Shown in pieces: positions 60,786-64,000 of a DNA stretch of 64,000 bases. Source of the DNA: Boudabousia marimammalium (GTDB taxonomy: Bacteria; Actinomycetota; Actinomycetes; Actinomycetales; Actinomycetaceae); the NCBI RefSeq assembly GCF_001936115.1, contig NZ_MPDM01000001.1, forward strand, positions 82,123-146,122, in the 5' to 3' direction. Both the position numbers and the translations under genes were made by a program. Every line of letters begins with the position of its first letter. Positions within the stretch are counted from its first letter, which is position 1. The notes beneath the pieces were generated by a model that searched no databases, had not been told where the DNA came from, and saw only the letters and a program-made list of their open reading frames with translations.

Positions 60786-61695
60786 GGTTCTGTGACTCTT
60801 CGGTCTCTAGGTCGTGGATAGCTTCCGTGATGGCTTCAGTCGCAGCTTCAGTCGCAGCGGAAGTGGCGGCAGAAGTAGCAGCCTCCGTAGCTGCTTCGGT
60901 AGCAGCGGAAGTGGCAGCCTCAGTCGCTGCTGCCACCGCCTGCTCCACGGCCCGCTCAATCGTGACTTTGCGTTGACGTCGCAGCACTTTACGTAGCTGC
61001 GCGGTAGTCATAGTGATGGTCCAATCATCAGCGGCAGGCAGTTTCCATTTCCTCCAGTTGGACAGGACGGTGAAAGCAAAACCGACCAGTGCGGAAACCA
61101 GCATGCCGATGCGTTGCTCTCCGGCATACCAGAAGCTCAGAGTCGTCAGGGAGGAGATAGCCGCCGGGGTGGCGTACAGGTAGTTGCCACCAAAAACCAT
61201 GGGGACGTTTCCGGCCGCAATATCGCGGATCATGCCGCCCCCGACCGCGGTCAGCATACCCATCAGTAGGGCCGGCATGGGGCCAAATCCTAGGTTCATG
61301 GCTTTGACCACGCCGGTGGCGGACCACAGGCCCAGCACCACACCGTCAGCGGCGATCACAAATTTCACGGACCAGGATGAATCCATGCGGAACAGTAACG
61401 CCACTAGGGTGCCGGCCAGCGCAGTGTAAAGATAGTACGGGTCGGTGATGGCGTAGGGCGGTCCCGCCGCCAGCATGACGTCACGGATAATGCCGCCACC
61501 CATGGCGGACATGATTCCAAGCACAATGAAACCGACCGCGTCGAAACGTTTTTGCCGGGCCAAACGCCCACCCACAATACCGTTGAGGAAAACACCGGAC
61601 AGGTCAATGAAACGAAAGACCGCATCCAATGACAGAGTGGATGAATCAAAATCCCAGACGGAGGCATCTAACGCGCCGGAAAGAAGCAGGGTCAT
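60775..61695 (-). CDS. TRIC cation channel family protein (UPF0126) with repetitive C-terminal tail
   Basis: Seven hydrophobic segments hold the two repeated family motifs: LNGIVGGRLARQKRFDAVGF and MGGGIIRDVMLAAGPPYA in the first half, and MLTAVGGGMIRDIAAGNVPM in the second. Members are bacterial homologues of TRIC potassium channels. The C-terminal 60 residues are a tandem of EAATSAAT-like units (Glu-Ala-Ala-Thr) ending acidic, from degenerate repeats in the DNA. This tail is not part of the family and may vary in length. Confidence 0.85.
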   Translation of the reverse strand: MTLLLSGALDASVWDFDSSTLSLDAVFRFIDLSGVFLNGIVGGRLARQKRFDAVGFIVLGIMSAMGGGIIRDVMLAAGPPYAITDPYYLYTALAGTLVALLFRMDSSWSVKFVIAADGVVLGLWSATGVVKAMNLGFGPMPALLMGMLTAVGGGMIRDIAAGNVPMVFGGNYLYATPAAISSLTTLSFWYAGEQRIGMLVSALVGFAFTVLSNWRKWKLPAADDWTITMTTAQLRKVLRRQRKVTIERAVEQAVAAATEAATSAATEAATEAATSAATSAATEAATEAITEAIHDLETEESQNLEN

Positions 61696-61721
61696 GCGTT
61701 CACCTCACCGTGTTTAAGCAT

Positions 61722-62819
61722 TTACGCACCGAATAGGATGCCCAGCAGGTAGGTGACAGCGGCTGCACTCAAACCGATGAGTAGCTGCCGCACACCCCGC
61801 CAGAAGGGCGGCTGACCGGACAGGATACCAACAATGGAGCCGGTCACGAACAGGGCAACACTCACCACCACTGCGGAAATCACCATGCCGAACACGCCCT
61901 CGGCCCCAAATAGGAACGGGAGCAGCGGCAGGAGCGCGCCGGACGCGAAGAAGCAGAAGGAGGCGATGGTCGCACCGAAAGCGGAGCCGATTTCTTCAAA
62001 GTCGGAGTAGCCGGCGGGCGCGAGGGCGTCGTCGAGGAGGCCACCGTTTTTGAAGCGGCGCAGGGACTCGTCGGCGGCCCGCTGGGCTTTCTCTTCATCC
62101 ATGCCGCGGGCGCGGTAGATGAGCGCCAGCTCGTTCGCGTTGACGTCAAGGGCGGGGAAGTAATGGTAGGCGGAAACGTCCGGGGTGGAGGCTTCCAAGA
62201 GTTCACGTTGGGAGCGCACGGAGATGAACTCGCCTGCCGCCATGGAGAGCGCGCCAGCCAGCAGACCGGACAGGCCCGCCAGGATAACGAAAGCGTTGGA
62301 AGCACCGGAGGCGGCGATACCCATAATGAGCGCGAGGTTGGATACGAGGCCGTCGTTCATACCGAAAACTGCGGCACGGAACATTCCAGACAGGCGGGAG
62401 CGGCTCTTCGCAGCGAGGGCGCGGACCACTTCGCCGTGTACGTGCTCATCGGCGGCCATGGTGTCGGGCGCATCCTCGTCCCCGTCATAGCCGGAACGCT
62501 GCTCGGTGCGCTGCATCATTGCCAGCGTGAAAATGGAACCAAAGTTGAGAGCTAGGGTGGACAGCAGGCGGGTGCTCCACGCGGTGCGCGGCTCCGGCAG
62601 GGCACGTTCGCCCAGCAGGGCCAGCCAGTAGGATTCGTGGCGTTCTTCAGCGTCCACTAGGCGTTCGAGGATGCGGCGCTCCTCCCCGGTGTATTTGCGG
62701 GCGAGGGCGCGGTAGGTGTCGGCTTCGTGGCGTTCGTCAGCCAGGTAGCGACGCCAGCGGCGAATCTGCTCACGCGTCGGTTCGGGACGTTCCGTGGTCT
62801 GGGAGCTCTGCGTTTCCAT
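61722..62819 (-). CDS. VIT1/CCC1-family transporter with N-terminal ferritin-like domain
   Basis: 365 residues. The N-terminal part, RYLADERHEADTYRALARKY then ERLVDAEERHESYW, has the Glu/His pairs of a rubrerythrin-like iron site. The membrane domain has AAVFGMNDGLVSNLALIMGI, then ALSMAAGEFISVRSQRELLE, as in vacuolar iron/manganese transporters, and five helices in total. It probably exports Fe(II) or Mn(II) from the cytoplasm. The ferritin-like fusion is a known subgroup. It lies eight bases after the YtxH-like gene. Confidence 0.88.
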   Translation of the reverse strand: METQSSQTTERPEPTREQIRRWRRYLADERHEADTYRALARKYTGEERRILERLVDAEERHESYWLALLGERALPEPRTAWSTRLLSTLALNFGSIFTLAMMQRTEQRSGYDGDEDAPDTMAADEHVHGEVVRALAAKSRSRLSGMFRAAVFGMNDGLVSNLALIMGIAASGASNAFVILAGLSGLLAGALSMAAGEFISVRSQRELLEASTPDVSAYHYFPALDVNANELALIYRARGMDEEKAQRAADESLRRFKNGGLLDDALAPAGYSDFEEIGSAFGATIASFCFFASGALLPLLPFLFGAEGVFGMVISAVVVSVALFVTGSIVGILSGQPPFWRGVRQLLIGLSAAAVTYLLGILFGA

Positions 62820-62827
62820 GGTCGTAA

Positions 62828-63145
62828 TCAGTCGTTATTCTCAGTGGTTTCTTCGATTACTTCAACGTCAATGTATTCGCCGCGGCTGGTGCCTGAGCCG
62901 CCGTTGGGGGCGCCAAAGAGGCGTTCTTTTACGGCGTCAGCAACCTTATCGGTGACAACTTCACCCTGGTGGCGGATAGCTTCGGCGGCGCGTTCACCAA
63001 CCCGGTCGAGGGGTTTGGCAACAAGGTTCGAGTTACGCACTTTGGAGGCGGCCCGAAGAATCTGCTCATAGCGTGCACGGCCCGCTCTGGAGCCGAGGAT
63101 GTATCCCACCCCAACGCCGAGAAGAAGATTGAATTTTTTGCCCAT
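62828..63145 (-). CDS. YtxH-like small membrane-anchored protein (105 aa)
   Basis: It begins MGKKFNLLLGVGVGYILGSR then AGRARYEQI, the Gly-rich helix and basic patch of YtxH-domain stress proteins. A helical region and an acidic tail (YIDVEVIEETTENND) follow. AGAGAGGCTAAA precedes the ATG. It is probably co-transcribed with the VIT1-like gene. Function is not established for the family. Confidence 0.75.
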   Translation of the reverse strand: MGKKFNLLLGVGVGYILGSRAGRARYEQILRAASKVRNSNLVAKPLDRVGERAAEAIRHQGEVVTDKVADAVKERLFGAPNGGSGTSRGEYIDVEVIEETTENND

Positions 63146-63337
63146 TTTAGCCTCTCTAATCTGGTCCGCTGACTGGCGAATAGGCTAGCGAACAGCCTGG
63201 CGTTTATTCTATCAGTGCTGGGGACCTGCACGCTCAAATCGTTAGGTACTGCTCATTCAGGTGCACGTATGAGCAGTTTATTCCCCAATTGGGCTTTGAC
63301 TGTTGCGCCTGGGGATGTGGCGTGCTTAACTGAGTTT

Positions 63338-64000
63338 ATGAAAAAATTAATCAATGATCCCAAAGATGTTGTCACTGATTCCCTCAAGGGTATGGCACTA
63401 GCGCATCCCGACCTGCTTGACGTAGATGTGGACACCCACATTGTTTACCGTCAACTTAAGAAGACCGATAAGGTCGCAATTATTTCCGGCGGCGGCAGCG
63501 GCCATGAGCCTTTGCATGCCGGTTTTGTGGGTCACGGAATGCTGGATGCCGCTTGTTGCGGCGAGGTATTCACTTCCCCGGTCCCCGATCAGATTATGGA
63601 AGCCACCACGAAGGTGAATGCCGGCAAGGGTGTGCTTCATATTGTGAAGAACTACACCGGCGACGTCATGAACTTTGAAATGGCTGCGGAGCTGGCTGCG
63701 GCGGAAAGTGACGTTGAGGTCGCTACCGTGGTGGTTAATGATGACGTAGCGGTGCAAGATTCCCTTTACACTGCGGGCCGCCGCGGCGTGGGTGGCACCT
63801 TGTTCGTGGAGCGTATCGCTGGCGCTTTGGCTGAAACCGGCGCGGATTTGGAGGCGGTGCGTGAGATTGCACAGCGCGTCAACGACAATACGCGCTCTTT
63901 CGGTTTGGCTTTGACTTCCTGCACGGTTCCGGCAGCGGGCCGCCCGACTTTCGATTTGGGCGAGGATGAGATTGAGCTGGGCATCGGTATTCATGGTGAA
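63338..64000 (+). CDS. dhaK: Dihydroxyacetone kinase subunit DhaK (cut by window end)
   Basis: 221 codons are present and the frame is still open at the edge. It opens with [20 protein letters not shown] and has [20 protein letters not shown], the phosphate and substrate loop, [20 protein letters not shown], and at the last residues GIGIHGE. That His (about residue 219) binds dihydroxyacetone covalently as a hemiaminal. DhaK is the substrate-binding part of PTS-linked dihydroxyacetone kinase. DhaL and DhaM probably follow outside the window. The gene is divergent from the YtxH-like gene. Confidence 0.9.
   Translation, partial: MKKLINDPKDVVTDSLKGMALAHPDLLDVDVDTHIVYRQLKKTDKVAIISGGGSGHEPLHAGFVGHGMLDAACCGEVFTSPVPDQIMEATTKVNAGKGVLHIVKNYTGDVMNFEMAAELAAAESDVEVATVVVNDDVAVQDSLYTAGRRGVGGTLFVERIAGALAETGADLEAVREIAQRVNDNTRSFGLALTSCTVPAAGRPTFDLGEDEIELGIGIHGE

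Noticed and set aside
1..64000. CRISPR arrays, tRNA or rRNA genes
   Set aside because: I saw no regularly spaced direct repeats with unique spacers, no cloverleaf with a CCA-adjacent acceptor, and no rRNA-like conserved stretch. A covariance-model scan would be more sensitive than reading by eye.

Overview
The window looks like a chromosome segment of a high-GC Gram-positive bacterium, most likely of the Actinomycetaceae type. Core genes from about 32 kb onward are GC-rich and typical of actinobacteria: phosphoglucomutase, an AGCS symporter, an ECF transporter with fused ATPases, a VIT1-like transporter and DhaK. I cannot name the species.

1-23 kb is an AT-richer, heavily eroded accessory island. 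In order it holds: the broken 3' part of a type ISP restriction enzyme; an orphan PD-(D/E)XK nuclease; a decayed phage replication module (sigma-like protein, small proteins, DUF2800); a damaged ABC-three-component-like (ABC-3C) system; a small XRE regulator coupled to it; and an apparently intact two-gene type IIG-like restriction-modification system. These are followed by four decayed IS3-family copies, a 315-bp duplication, membrane proteins of unknown role, a HigBA-like pair reduced to its antitoxin, and a TIGR02391-family protein.

23.4-31 kb is a complete minus-strand operon matching the enterobacterial yhfZ-yhfY-yhfU-yhfT-yhfV-yhfS-yhfX-yhfW set. It encodes a regulator, a PRD-like protein, DUF2620, a transporter, a phosphotriesterase homologue, two PLP enzymes and a phosphopentomutase-like metalloenzyme. 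A hairpin terminator lies at its end and a candidate operator at its head. Its physiological role is unknown.

31.5-43.6 kb carries a GrpB protein, an RclA-like flavoprotein, an ABC exporter pair, an ATC-hydrolase-like protein, phosphoglucomutase, a pentapeptide-repeat membrane protein and an alanine/sodium symporter.

43.6-47.3 kb is a compact AT-rich cassette: strong promoter, CRP/GlxR-like palindrome, frameshifted secreted Trp-rich peptide, ABC ATPase, FtsX-type permease and tiny peptide. A second copy of the symporter gene's last codons lies beyond it. It looks like a peptide antibiotic or peptide-export cassette.

47.4-64 kb has an ECF transporter with two paralogous S components, two tiny secreted or membrane peptides, an MFS transporter, an App1-type phosphatase, a MazG-like hydrolase, a second FtsX-type permease with an in-frame stop plus its ATPase, and a run of small membrane or secreted proteins. 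DhaK is cut by the window edge.

Scattered through intergenic spaces (about 19.8, 31.1, 33.6, 37.9 and 59.3 kb) is a family of hairpin-forming repeats whose arms differ between copies while largely staying self-complementary. I regard these hairpins, the 43.7-47.2 kb peptide cassette and the ABC-3C fusion as the most interesting items. All comparisons were made by eye.
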